From assembly GCA_045638685.1 (NCBI GenBank), contig JAZUBT010000023.1, positions 1-58,960 of the forward strand: a stretch of DNA of 58,960 nucleotides. The letters are read 5' to 3'. The notes beneath the pieces are model-generated. The model searched no databases, was not told where the DNA came from, and saw only the letters and a program-made list of their open reading frames with translations. Below, piece after piece: positions 16,351-24,361 of this stretch. The position numbers and the translations under genes are program-made. How positions within the stretch are numbered: position 1 is the first letter of the stretch; each line of letters opens with the position of its first letter. The stretch comes from SIG673 sp045638685. Lineage in GTDB: Bacteria > Bacillota > Clostridia > Oscillospirales > CAG-272.

Positions 16351-17547
16351 ATGAATGCTGATTATATTTTAATTGCGGCAAAAACAATGTACGATAAAGC
16401 GGAGAGAGAGGCGGGGTGCGGAATGCCTTCCGCAGCGCAGTCGTACAGAGCCGCGGCAAAAAAATACCGTCAGGCAGCTGAACTCGTATCCGGCAAAAAA
16501 GGAGAATATACGGCTCTTGCCGAGGAATGCGAGAATAAGGCGAACGGTCCGTTTACAGCCGGCGGTAACAATAATACAAATGGTAGCGCAAATAATAACG
16601 GAAGTAATAACAGAAGTAGCAATAATTCGGGAAATGGTAAAAACAAGGGCGGAGATAAGCTTCAAACCAACGGCAAGGATGAAAACGGCCCTAAGGTTGA
16701 AGAGCCCGAGGAGCAGCTTACCGTTGAAGAGGCGCTTGAAAGACTTAACTCCCTCGTAGGACTTGGCGGGGTTAAGAAGAAGGTTACTGAGTGGGTTGCT
16801 CAGATCCAGTTCTTTAAGCTCCGTGAGGAGCAGGGACTTGCTGTTCCGGAAGGGTTTTCTTATCACCTTGTATTTAACGGAAACCCCGGAACCGGTAAAA
16901 CCACCGTTGCAAGACTTATGGCGCAGATATACCGCGCTCTCGGAATACTTGAACGCGGTCAGCTCGTCGAGGTTGCGAGAAACGACCTTGTTGCGGGTTA
17001 CGTAGGTCAGACCGCTATCAAAACGCAGGAGGCATGTGATAGTGCGCTCGGCGGTGTTCTGTTCGTTGACGAGGCATATACACTCGGCGGCTCCGGTGGA
17101 AAGGATTTCGGTCAGGAGGCTATTGACACCATTCTTAAAGCGATGGAGGACCACCGTAACGAGCTCGTCGTTATTATGGCGGGATATACCGGTCCTATGG
17201 CGAAGCTTATCGAAACCAACCCCGGTCTTAAATCCCGTTTCAGTAACGTTGTTGATTTCGAGGACTACACACCTGACGAGCTTATGAAAATATTCTCGGG
17301 ACTTTGCAAAAAGAATAACTACGAGCTCAGCGCGTCGGCAAAGGCGACTATTCGTAGTAACTTTGAAACACTGTACGCAAACAGAGACCAGTTCTTCGGT
17401 AACGCGCGTACCGCGAGAAACACCTTCCAGTTTGCGGTTCAGAGACAGGCTGCGCGTCTTATGAAAAATGGCGTAGGTTCGATTTCCAAGCAGGCGATGA
17501 TGACTATTGAAGCCGAGGATATTCCGGACATTAAGGATATGAAGTAA
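16351..17547 (+). CDS. MIT-like domain fused to a CbbX/SpoVK-type AAA+ ATPase
   Basis: 398 residues. Residues 1-66 look like a MIT domain (AAKTMYDKAEREAGCGM, AAQSYRAAAKKYRQAAELV, then ALAEECENKA). An Asn/Gly-rich linker (67-115) precedes a CbbX/SpoVK-family AAA+ module with LNSLVGLGGVKKK entry, Walker A GNPGTGKT (177-184), Walker B LFVDEAY (Asp240, Glu241), GLKSRF arginine finger and the family's C-terminal NARTARN segment. This ATPase clade differs from the Vps4-like ones upstream, yet shares the MIT-like head, which suggests all act on the same ESCRT-III-like substrates. Start at 16351 follows AGAGAGGA; the upstream in-frame start at 16285 would run through the 16270-16297 hairpin. Confidence 0.7.
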   Translation: MNADYILIAAKTMYDKAEREAGCGMPSAAQSYRAAAKKYRQAAELVSGKKGEYTALAEECENKANGPFTAGGNNNTNGSANNNGSNNRSSNNSGNGKNKGGDKLQTNGKDENGPKVEEPEEQLTVEEALERLNSLVGLGGVKKKVTEWVAQIQFFKLREEQGLAVPEGFSYHLVFNGNPGTGKTTVARLMAQIYRALGILERGQLVEVARNDLVAGYVGQTAIKTQEACDSALGGVLFVDEAYTLGGSGGKDFGQEAIDTILKAMEDHRNELVVIMAGYTGPMAKLIETNPGLKSRFSNVVDFEDYTPDELMKIFSGLCKKNNYELSASAKATIRSNFETLYANRDQFFGNARTARNTFQFAVQRQAARLMKNGVGSISKQAMMTIEAEDIPDIKDMK

Positions 17548-17596
17548 GACACGGGAAAGACGCGGTATTTACAAAGGCAGCTTACATAAACAAATG

Positions 17597-17642
17597 AAAA
17601 GAGTGAACGAAGCTTTTTTTCGCTTTGTTCACTCTTTTTTTT
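17597..17642 (+). terminator. Terminator of the ESCRT-like cluster
   Basis: Twelve-base stem AAAAGAGTGAAC / GTTCACTCTTTT with an inner AAGC/GCTT pairing, then a run of T. It may also work leftward for the FAD-protein gene ending at 17789. Confidence 0.9.
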
Positions 17643-17656
17643 GCGTATTAAAAACC

Positions 17657-17712
17657 GAATATATTAAAATGAATATATTAAAATGAATATATTAAAATCA
17701 AATATATTAAAA
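17657..17712. repeat. 14-bp AT-rich tandem repeats
   Basis: Three perfect copies of GAATATATTAAAAT (17657-17698) and one or two decayed copies lie in the space between the convergent cluster and the FAD-protein gene. Confidence 0.8.
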
Positions 17713-17788
17713 ACTGTATGCGTTAAAACTGTGGGTATAAAACCGTTAAGCAAGTGGTTTTACAGTGCCTCTGAAAAGCGTCCGTAAT

Positions 17789-19702
17789 TTAATAAACGTT
17801 TTTGTCCTCACGGTAACGGCGCCATACGTTTTCAAAGAAATCGTCGTCTGCGGGAAGAGGACGGGCGTCTCTCCAAAAGGCAATGGGGGTATCGTTATCA
17901 AGATATACCTCCTGCACCTTGTCTCCGCAAATTGTGCCGCCGGAGATAAAGCGGAACTGTTCTTCAAGGCCTTCGCCCTTTTCACCCTCGGCGTTATAGT
18001 AAAGCGCGGAGCCTCTCGTTAAGCCTACCGTCTTGGTAAAGTCAAGCATAGCCGTAAGAGCAAGCGCCTGAACGTAAAGCAGATCAAGAAGCTTATAAAC
18101 TCTGTAAAGACCGCCTACGCTGTCAACTCCGACCTCGGCTGAAAACGTCTTGATTTCGGAAAGAATTTCCGAAAGTGCCTTTTCCATGTTTTCGGGGTTA
18201 CGTATAGCCGCGCCGCAGTCGCTCATACGGCGCTGAGCCTTTTTGATTTTTTCGATAACGTTGTTCTCGTTTGCCTTTACCGCGTTTACGAGAGAAACCT
18301 GCTTTTCAACCGCGTTTCTCGCGAGTTTTTCAAGCACCGCCTTTTCGGGGAGGGCTCTAAGGGGCGTTTCGGAAATGTACTGTGCCGCGCGGAGAGAGCC
18401 TACCTGACCTGCGTTAAGCGCGCTTCCTCCGGGACGGGTTATACCGTGGGTTCCCGCGCACTCGCCTACCGCGAACAGCCCCTTGATAGCGGTCTGCCAC
18501 CAAAGGTCAACCGCAATGCCGCCGTTGTTATGCTGAGCGCAAAGCGCGATTTCAAGGTATTCCTTAGTTATATCAAGCCCTTTGTTTTTGTAAAGGTCAA
18601 CTGCGGGTGAGTTCATTTTAAGGAGACGCTCAATAGGTGTACCGAAGCAAGCCTCTGCCTTACAGAGGTATTCGTAAGCCTCCGGCGAAAGCTTTTTGTA
18701 GTCTATTTCGTCAAGTCCAAAGGGGTTTTTAGTGTAGTCGAGATATACGCGTCTTCCGCGGAGTACACATTCTCTGTAAACGAGAAGGTCAACGACAGAG
18801 GAGCCCGTCTGCGCCTTGCGGCTGTCAAAGGGCCACTGATAACCCTTTAAGAATACCATTGAAAGGGCCTCGTAAATATCGGAGTAGTACTCGGTGAGGA
18901 ACTCGTATTCTCCCCCGTCAGCGTCAACCGAAACAAGTCTCGGAAGCACCTGCATATAGGTTCCCGAAACGTTCCAACGGGGAGATATCGAGGCAAGTCC
19001 GTACTGCCATTCGGTCATATTCTGAAGATGAGCGCCGGCGAGAATTGCAAGACTGGTGGTTCCCGTATGTCCCTGAGGATAAACGCTATCAGCGTAAATT
19101 CCTGCGGGGCCTCCCGTCGCTAAAACTACGTTCGGACAGTAGAATACGGTAAACTCTCCCGTTTCCTTTTCAAGGCAGACAAGACCGATAACGCCGCTAT
19201 CGTCCTTAAGTATCTCTACCGCAAGGAGATTATTATGCACCGTTACACCAAGGCTTTCGCAGTTTTTTTGCAGAGCCTCGGTCATAAACTTAGAGGTAAG
19301 CGGCCCTGCGGAGGTTGCTCTTGCGTAGAGGTCGTGATCGGTTTTGTAGCCGACGTATTCGCCGTAACGGTTGGTAGGGAATTCAACGCCAAGCTCACAG
19401 AGATTTAAAAAGCAACGTCCCGAAAGCGCCGCCTCGCAAAGCGCGTTGTCTCCGTCAACCGAGCCGCCCGAATAAAGGTCTGCGGCCATCTGACGCACGC
19501 TGTCCGCATTGCTTCCGCCAAGACCGAGCTTGTAGTACGTCTGCTTGTCGCTTCCCGTGTTACGGGAGGTTCCGGAGAGCACGTTTTCGGTGATTATGGC
19601 GACGCTTTTTTTACCCATCTGCGTTATTCTTGCCGCCGCGTTATAACCTGCGGCACCTGTACCGATTACAACGGAATCGTAGTAAAAAGACTTGAAATTC
19701 AT
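17789..19702 (-). CDS. FAD-dependent fumarate reductase/L-aspartate oxidase-like flavoprotein
   Basis: 637 residues. The N-terminal dinucleotide-binding motif VVIGTGAAGYNAA and a second FAD element (NVVLATGG) are followed by the capping domain. GITRPGGSALNAGQVGSLRAAQYI near residue 430 resembles the flavin-binding end of the FrdA/SdhA/NadB superfamily. The helical C-terminal domain is also present. The start is placed at 19702 because AAAGGA precedes it; the longer in-frame start at 19732 lacks a site. The precise substrate is unknown. It lies downstream of an SDR and two Gfo/Idh genes on the same strand, which suggests oxidation or reduction of a sugar- or acid-derived compound. Confidence 0.75.
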   Translation of the reverse strand: MNFKSFYYDSVVIGTGAAGYNAAARITQMGKKSVAIITENVLSGTSRNTGSDKQTYYKLGLGGSNADSVRQMAADLYSGGSVDGDNALCEAALSGRCFLNLCELGVEFPTNRYGEYVGYKTDHDLYARATSAGPLTSKFMTEALQKNCESLGVTVHNNLLAVEILKDDSGVIGLVCLEKETGEFTVFYCPNVVLATGGPAGIYADSVYPQGHTGTTSLAILAGAHLQNMTEWQYGLASISPRWNVSGTYMQVLPRLVSVDADGGEYEFLTEYYSDIYEALSMVFLKGYQWPFDSRKAQTGSSVVDLLVYRECVLRGRRVYLDYTKNPFGLDEIDYKKLSPEAYEYLCKAEACFGTPIERLLKMNSPAVDLYKNKGLDITKEYLEIALCAQHNNGGIAVDLWWQTAIKGLFAVGECAGTHGITRPGGSALNAGQVGSLRAAQYISETPLRALPEKAVLEKLARNAVEKQVSLVNAVKANENNVIEKIKKAQRRMSDCGAAIRNPENMEKALSEILSEIKTFSAEVGVDSVGGLYRVYKLLDLLYVQALALTAMLDFTKTVGLTRGSALYYNAEGEKGEGLEEQFRFISGGTICGDKVQEVYLDNDTPIAFWRDARPLPADDDFFENVWRRYREDKNVY

Positions 19703-19743
19703 TTTTGAAAATCCTTTCTTTTGGAAAAGCACTTGTTTATTTT

Positions 19744-19776
19744 AAAGGCTCTCGGTAGTCTCCTCCGAGAGCCTTT
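19744..19776 (-). terminator. Hairpin between the SDR and FAD-protein genes
   Basis: Twelve-base-pair perfect stem AAAGGCTCTCGG / CCGAGAGCCTTT. It lies 118 bases past the SDR stop and just upstream of the FAD-protein gene. The T-run is clearer on the plus strand, so on the minus strand it may act only as a partial terminator. Confidence 0.65.
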
Positions 19777-19893
19777 ATATTTTTTGTATTAACATTTAAG
19801 CTGAAAGCATTACCGTTAAGCTAAAGCATTGTCGTTTAAACTATAAGTTTAACCTAAGGTTCGGTAAAGCATGTAATTAATACACGCCCCCGA

Positions 19894-20634
19894 TTAAAGC
19901 CTACGGATATGGAAGCCGCCGTCAACGTCTATCGACTGTCCGGTTACGTAGGGGAGAGAGCCGTTGCAGAGAGAAAGAACTGCCGCCGCAATATCCTCCG
20001 GTCTTCCCCAACGCTTAATGGGAAGAATTCCGTCCTCAAATATCAGCTTGTCGTACTTTGCCTGAACGGTAGCGGTCATTCCGGTAGCTATAATACCGGG
20101 ACGAATTTCGTTAACGGTAACCCCGTACTCCGCAAGACGGTCAGCAAAGAGAGCGGTTATCATAGAAACACCCGCTTTTGAAATGCAGTATTCTCCGCGG
20201 CTTGTCGAGCTGGTGTAAGCTGACATAGAGGAGATGTTGACGATAGCGCCCTTACAGTCGCCCTCGTTCTCAATAATCTTATTTGCGACAGCCTGAGTAA
20301 GGAAAAGAGTTCCTTTGGTGTTGATGTTCATAACGAAATCGTAGCTTTCCTCAGTCATTTCGAGAATGTCTGCTCTTACTCTTGGAGCAACACCCGCTAC
20401 GTTTACGAGGATATTGATTTTGCCGTACGTATTAACTGCCGCATCAATAACCTTTTGTCTGTCGGCAGATTTGCTGAGGTCTCCCTGTACATATGTGAAT
20501 TCTCCGTCAAGAGCCTTCGGCATCGAGGGAGCGATATCCATTCCTACTACGCTTATTCCGTTTTCGAGAAGCTTCTCGGCAACCGCAAAGCCTATTCCGC
20601 CCGCTGCGCCGGTAACTATGGCAACCTGTTTCAT
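19894..20634 (-). CDS. Short-chain dehydrogenase/reductase (SDR)
   Basis: 246 residues of the classical SDR fold: cofactor motif TGAAGGIG (8-15), NVAG motif, catalytic Ser in NISSMSAY, the YxxxK pair in EYCISK, and a PGII segment. Length is standard. The MDIAP stretch at the second beta strand end has an acidic Asp, which usually means NAD(H) preference. With the adjoining Gfo/Idh genes it likely acts on a sugar, polyol or sugar acid; annotation as 3-oxoacyl-ACP reductase would be equally possible from sequence alone. AAAGGAA precedes the start. Confidence 0.85.
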   Translation of the reverse strand: MKQVAIVTGAAGGIGFAVAEKLLENGISVVGMDIAPSMPKALDGEFTYVQGDLSKSADRQKVIDAAVNTYGKINILVNVAGVAPRVRADILEMTEESYDFVMNINTKGTLFLTQAVANKIIENEGDCKGAIVNISSMSAYTSSTSRGEYCISKAGVSMITALFADRLAEYGVTVNEIRPGIIATGMTATVQAKYDKLIFEDGILPIKRWGRPEDIAAAVLSLCNGSLPYVTGQSIDVDGGFHIRRL

Positions 20635-20687
20635 GATTTTTTCCTTTCGCTGTCTTTCAGACCGGTAAATTTTGTTTCCAGAAATAT

Positions 20688-21671
20688 TTAAAGGGTATTT
20701 TTATCTGCCGATTCCTTCATGCGTATAACTGCGCGGAGCGGATGAAGCTCCGTTTCGCTGTCAAACGGCATAGGGGCTCCGTCGAGAAGATGCTCTGCAA
20801 GGAAATGAAGGAAGGGCTTTGTGGGCGTGTTCATATTGGCAAACTCACCGAGGTCTCCCTTGTCGTTCCAAAGATGGGTGCGTCTTCCGCCGTCGGTAAT
20901 TTCGATAACGCCCTTGGTTCCGAATACTCTTACCGACTCGTTGCCCCACATTCCAAAGGAAGCGGGATTGCAGTAGTTTATACACGCGGAAGCTACGGCG
21001 CCGTTTTCAAGCGTCATTGATACAGATGACGCCATAACGAGGTTTTTCTTAAAATCGGGTGCGCCCTTCGTTGTTTCAAACGCATTGACTCTGTCTATTT
21101 TTATTCCGCAGCAGTGCTCAATAAATCTCATTGCGTGAATACCTGCCTGCCGGGTAATACCGCCGTCAACCCTTGCGTCCTCGGGTCTGGCATTAAAGCC
21201 GTTCGGGTAGGATTTCTGGACATATACCTGAACTACCTCTCCGATTTCTCCATCTTTTATAAGCTTTCTCATTGTGTCGTAAGGCTCAAAAAAGGTGGTG
21301 TCGGCGATTTCGTGGAACTCTGCCTTAGACGCCTTTTCAGCTTCAAGTATCATATCGAGTTCAGCCTCGGTAAGCGCCGCGGGCTTTTCCGCGTAAACCG
21401 AAACGTTTGCTTTAAGAGCTTTTATGGCATCGTTTGCCTGCTCGGCGCGGATAGGGGAGCAGAGACATACGAGGTCAATGCCGCCCTTTTCAAGCATTTC
21501 GTCAAGTGTGTCGTAAATTTTAAGCGTTTTGTTCTGGAAAGCCTTATATTTTTCAAGACGGCTTTGTGGAATAGCAGACGCTGCAGTAAATTCTATTCTG
21601 TCATATTTTTCAAGAAAATTCCATATCTGGTGGCCGTTTGCGCCGTAAATTCCAACCTTTAACTTTGTCAT
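20688..21671 (-). CDS. Gfo/Idh/MocA-family oxidoreductase (first-described of two)
   Basis: 327 residues. N-terminal Rossmann fold with GIYGANGHQIW in place of the usual GxGxxG, the family's EKP signature (VSVYAEKPAALTEAEL) at about 95, and the C-terminal alpha/beta domain with GGITRQAGIHAMRF carrying the catalytic-type Asp/His region. It starts 3 bases after the stop of the upstream oxidoreductase and has AGGAG. Substrate unknown; likely NAD(P)-dependent oxidation of a sugar or inositol-like compound in the same pathway as its paralogue. Confidence 0.85.
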   Translation of the reverse strand: MTKLKVGIYGANGHQIWNFLEKYDRIEFTAASAIPQSRLEKYKAFQNKTLKIYDTLDEMLEKGGIDLVCLCSPIRAEQANDAIKALKANVSVYAEKPAALTEAELDMILEAEKASKAEFHEIADTTFFEPYDTMRKLIKDGEIGEVVQVYVQKSYPNGFNARPEDARVDGGITRQAGIHAMRFIEHCCGIKIDRVNAFETTKGAPDFKKNLVMASSVSMTLENGAVASACINYCNPASFGMWGNESVRVFGTKGVIEITDGGRRTHLWNDKGDLGEFANMNTPTKPFLHFLAEHLLDGAPMPFDSETELHPLRAVIRMKESADKNTL

Positions 21672-21674
21672 AAG

Positions 21675-22820
21675 TCAGCTCTCCTTAACGAATTTTTCAA
21701 GCTTTCCGACAGCGGGGGCTTCGTATATCTCGTGCATAAGCTCGTAAAGTCCGTCAACCACCGTGGTATCGTTTGCAACGCGAGTGTTTTTAAAGTTCAT
21801 TATCTCACAGTTTTTCTGTATGTAATTTATAACCCTTGTCTGAACGGAAGCGCCAACGAGACCGCAGTAGTCGTGAGACTCACCCATACAAAGTCTTACC
21901 GCAACCTCAAGCTTGTAGCAGTTGGAGGCAACGTCTGCCTTTCCGTAGTTTATCGTTCTTCCGTCGCTAAGCTCACCGATAATCTCGCCCTTTTGTGCAT
22001 CGGGAACGGAAACTATCCTTCCGTTTTCGAATTCATAGCAGAATACGGGTTCGGCAGTCTTTTCGGTAGCGTGGGAGGCGATAAAGTAGCCCTCTCCGCC
22101 GTCATCAAACTTAAAGCTTATAACAGACGTATCAAAGTTTTCTATGTTGTTTGCTCTGGCAAGCTCACCGTGGATAGAAACAGGCATTTTAGACGTTCCC
22201 ATTTCGTCTCCGAGAACGAAGAACATATTGTGGAGATAGTGCGCGCAGGCGTTATTGGCTATGCTGTCGAATACAGGGGTGCCGTCTGCGGTGTACTTCT
22301 TACCTGCCCAACCGGTGCTGCGGTTGAAGTATTTTGCACCTCTCGGCCACAGAACGAGTGTTTTCATTGATTTAAGCTTACCATAGACACCGTTTCTAAT
22401 ATCTCTCTTCATATTGAGTATCGTCTCGCTGGTGGACCACTGGTAACCGACAAGAAGGAATTTTCCCGTTTTCTTCTGTACCGCAAGCATACGGTCAACG
22501 TCCTTTTCGTCAGCGCAGAGAGGCTTTTCGCAGAGAACGTTGGAGCCGCGCTCCATACAGTAAACGATTTGGTCGGCGTGGAAAGCGATAGGTGTGGAAA
22601 GAACCGCAAGGTCGGCGGAGTGCTCCTTATAGAAATCCTCAAGATTTGAATAAATCGGAATATTTCTTTCCTTGACCGCGTCTATTTTCTGACAGAACTG
22701 CGGATAAGGCTCAACAACTCCCACAATATTAATAAGCTCTTTGGTTTTTCCTTCAAGTGCCTCGGTTAAATGAACGTTGCCGAAGCCGCCTATTCCTACG
22801 AGGACGACATTAACTTTCAT
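21675..22820 (-). CDS. Gfo/Idh/MocA-family oxidoreductase
   Basis: 381 residues with Rossmann motif GIGGFGNVH (8-16), EKP signature in NVLCEKPLCADEKD, and a C-terminal domain containing DSIANNACAHYLHNMFFVLGDE, whose HYLHN resembles the catalytic His region. First protein gene of a leftward run (two Gfo/Idh, SDR, FAD protein), immediately downstream of tRNA-Leu. GGAG lies before the ATG. It is only distantly similar to the next gene product, so the two are not recent duplicates. Confidence 0.85.
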   Translation of the reverse strand: MKVNVVLVGIGGFGNVHLTEALEGKTKELINIVGVVEPYPQFCQKIDAVKERNIPIYSNLEDFYKEHSADLAVLSTPIAFHADQIVYCMERGSNVLCEKPLCADEKDVDRMLAVQKKTGKFLLVGYQWSTSETILNMKRDIRNGVYGKLKSMKTLVLWPRGAKYFNRSTGWAGKKYTADGTPVFDSIANNACAHYLHNMFFVLGDEMGTSKMPVSIHGELARANNIENFDTSVISFKFDDGGEGYFIASHATEKTAEPVFCYEFENGRIVSVPDAQKGEIIGELSDGRTINYGKADVASNCYKLEVAVRLCMGESHDYCGLVGASVQTRVINYIQKNCEIMNFKNTRVANDTTVVDGLYELMHEIYEAPAVGKLEKFVKES

Positions 22821-22875
22821 AGAAAATCTCCTTTTTGGTTTTATTGATTTTGATTTTAAAAAGAGAAAAATCTCG

Positions 22876-22959
22876 TGGTACGGGTGAAAGGACTCGAACC
22901 TTCACGTCGGGGACACCAGATCCTAAGTCTGGCGCGTCTGCCAATTTCGCCACACCCGC
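22876..22959 (-). tRNA. tRNA-Leu (anticodon TAG)
   Basis: Reverse-strand cloverleaf of class II type with a long variable arm (TGTCCCCGACG region), anticodon loop CTTAGGA, T loop GTTCGAG, discriminator A and encoded CCA at 22876-22878. The acceptor stem is GCGGGTG/CACCCGT. Its 5' end abuts a tandem repeat. Confidence 0.95.
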
Positions 22960-23177
22960 GAATGAAATGAGTGGGGGTGGCGAAATTTATTCGCACACAC
23001 CCGCAGAAGGGATAAATGGGTAAGTGAAAAAACAATAAAAGAATGAAATGAGTGGGGGTGGCGAAATTTATTCGCACACACTCGCAGAAGGGATAAAGGG
23101 GTAAGTGAAAAAACAATAAAAGAATGAAATGAGTGGGGGTGGCGAAATTTATTCGCACACACTCGCAGAAAAAATAA
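22960..23177. repeat. 81-bp tandem repeat abutting tRNA-Leu, 2.7 copies
   Basis: Copies start at 22960, 23041 and 23122, the third being partial. Each contains GTGGGGGTGGCGAAATT, an inverted near-copy of the first 17 bases of the tRNA-Leu gene, then TTCGCACACACCCGC (CTCGC in copies 2 and 3), so every unit can fold into a hairpin resembling the tRNA acceptor end. The copies are nearly identical, which means recent expansion. The 338-base region 22960-23297 has no protein gene. Confidence 0.85.
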
Positions 23178-23185
23178 GGGATAAA

Positions 23186-23232
23186 CAATCCGGTAACCCT
23201 TTGACGCCGGATTGTCGGCGCCAAAGGGTACC
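23186..23232 (-). terminator. Long hairpin downstream of uxuA with an alternative fold
   Basis: GGTA-A-CCCTTTG-A-CGCCG pairs with CGGCG-C-CAAAGGG-TACC around a six-base loop (23192-23232). An exclusive alternative pairs ACAATCCGG (23186-23194) with CCGGATTGT (23207-23215). On the minus strand T-rich sequence follows. Probably the uxuA terminator. Confidence 0.5.
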
Positions 23233-23246
23233 TGCAACTGTCAAAA

Positions 23247-23255
23247 ATTATACCA
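23247..23255 (-). promoter_or_regulatory. Extended -10 promoter element toward tRNA-Leu
   Basis: The reverse strand reads TGGTATAAT, an extended consensus -10, with only a weak -35 (TTTAAA-like) upstream. It sits between uxuA and tRNA-Leu. A transcript from here would first meet the 23186-23232 hairpin and then the tandem repeats. Confidence 0.4.
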
Positions 23256-23297
23256 AAATTTTCAGAGTGTTTAAAATATAATACGAAAATGTATTAC

Positions 23298-24344
23298 TTA
23301 CTTTAAGCTCTTTTCAACTGCTTCGAAAAGACCGTTGATGTATGTCGCGCCAAGCGCTCTGTCGTAAAGTCCGTAGCCGGGACGTCCGTCTTCGTCCCAA
23401 ATCATTCTGCCGTGGTCGGGACGTACGTAGCCGTCAAAGCCGTTCTCTACAAGCGCCTTGGTTATTTCGTACATATCAAGAGAACCCTTGTCGCTCTTAT
23501 GTCCGCATTCCTCGAAGGATTCGTCCTCCATTATGAGAATGTTACGCATGTGTACGAAATGAATTCTGTTCATCTTGGCGTATTTTGCCATGAGTCTCGG
23601 AATGTCGTTTTTCTTTGATGCTCCGAGAGAGCCGGTGCAGAAGGTAAGTCCGTTAGCTTCGCTATCTACTATCTTCAGCATACGGTCAAGGTTTTCCTCG
23701 CAGGTGATTATACGCGGAATACCGAAAATGGAGTACGGCGGATCGTCGGGGTGTATTGCCATTTTGATTCCGACCTCCTCGGCAACCGGGATAACCTTCT
23801 TAAGGAATATCTCAAAGTTTTTCCAAAGTCCTTCCTCACCCATAGCACGGTATTCCTTTAAGAGAGCCGCCATTTCTTCCTTGGAATAGCTGGCGTCCCA
23901 TCCGGGAAGCGAAATTTCGTCCGACGAAGGATCGATGTGCTTAAGCTGCTCCTGATACATAACGAGAGAGGTGGAACCGTCCTCTGCCATTTTGTCGAGC
24001 TGGGTGCGTGTCCAGTCGAAAACAGGCATGAAGTTATAGCAGATAACCTTAACTCCGTGAGCGGCGCAGCGGCGTACGTTTTCGCAGAAGTTTTCAAGGC
24101 AGCGGTCTCTGTCGGCATTTCCGAGCTTTATTGCCTCGGGAACCGGGACCGATTCAACTACCTCAAATTCAAGTCCGTTGTCGTTTGCCTGTTTTTTTAC
24201 CGCCTCGATGCTTTCGTGGCTCCAAACGTCGCCCGGCTTTACATCGTAAACCGCAGAGACAACGCCGGTCATTCCGGGAATCTGTCTTATAAATCTGAGC
24301 GGAACTCTGTCCTGCTCACCCTGCCATCTGAAGGTCATTTTCAT
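23298..24344 (-). CDS. uxuA: Mannonate dehydratase
   Basis: 348 residues. The N-terminus MTFRWQGEQDRVPLRFIRQIPGMTGVV and the TIM-barrel metal-binding stretches (CYNFMPVFDWTRT, MAIHPDDPP, HFVHMRN, DHGRMIWDE) match UxuA. It dehydrates D-mannonate to 2-keto-3-deoxygluconate in glucuronate breakdown, using a divalent metal. The residue order and length are typical; GGAG precedes the ATG. The 17-base spacing from the upstream TtcA-like gene makes cotranscription likely. No uxaC or kdgK is in this window, so the rest of the pathway is elsewhere. Confidence 0.93.
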   Translation of the reverse strand: MKMTFRWQGEQDRVPLRFIRQIPGMTGVVSAVYDVKPGDVWSHESIEAVKKQANDNGLEFEVVESVPVPEAIKLGNADRDRCLENFCENVRRCAAHGVKVICYNFMPVFDWTRTQLDKMAEDGSTSLVMYQEQLKHIDPSSDEISLPGWDASYSKEEMAALLKEYRAMGEEGLWKNFEIFLKKVIPVAEEVGIKMAIHPDDPPYSIFGIPRIITCEENLDRMLKIVDSEANGLTFCTGSLGASKKNDIPRLMAKYAKMNRIHFVHMRNILIMEDESFEECGHKSDKGSLDMYEITKALVENGFDGYVRPDHGRMIWDEDGRPGYGLYDRALGATYINGLFEAVEKSLK

Positions 24345-24361
24345 ACTGTTAAATCTCCTTT

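Noticed and set aside
22960..23177. CRISPR array
   Set aside because: The repeats are adjacent tandem copies of 81 bases with no distinct spacers, and no cas genes are near.
23186..23232. Named riboswitch
   Set aside because: The hairpin has no recognisable riboswitch consensus and follows the uxuA stop rather than preceding a start.
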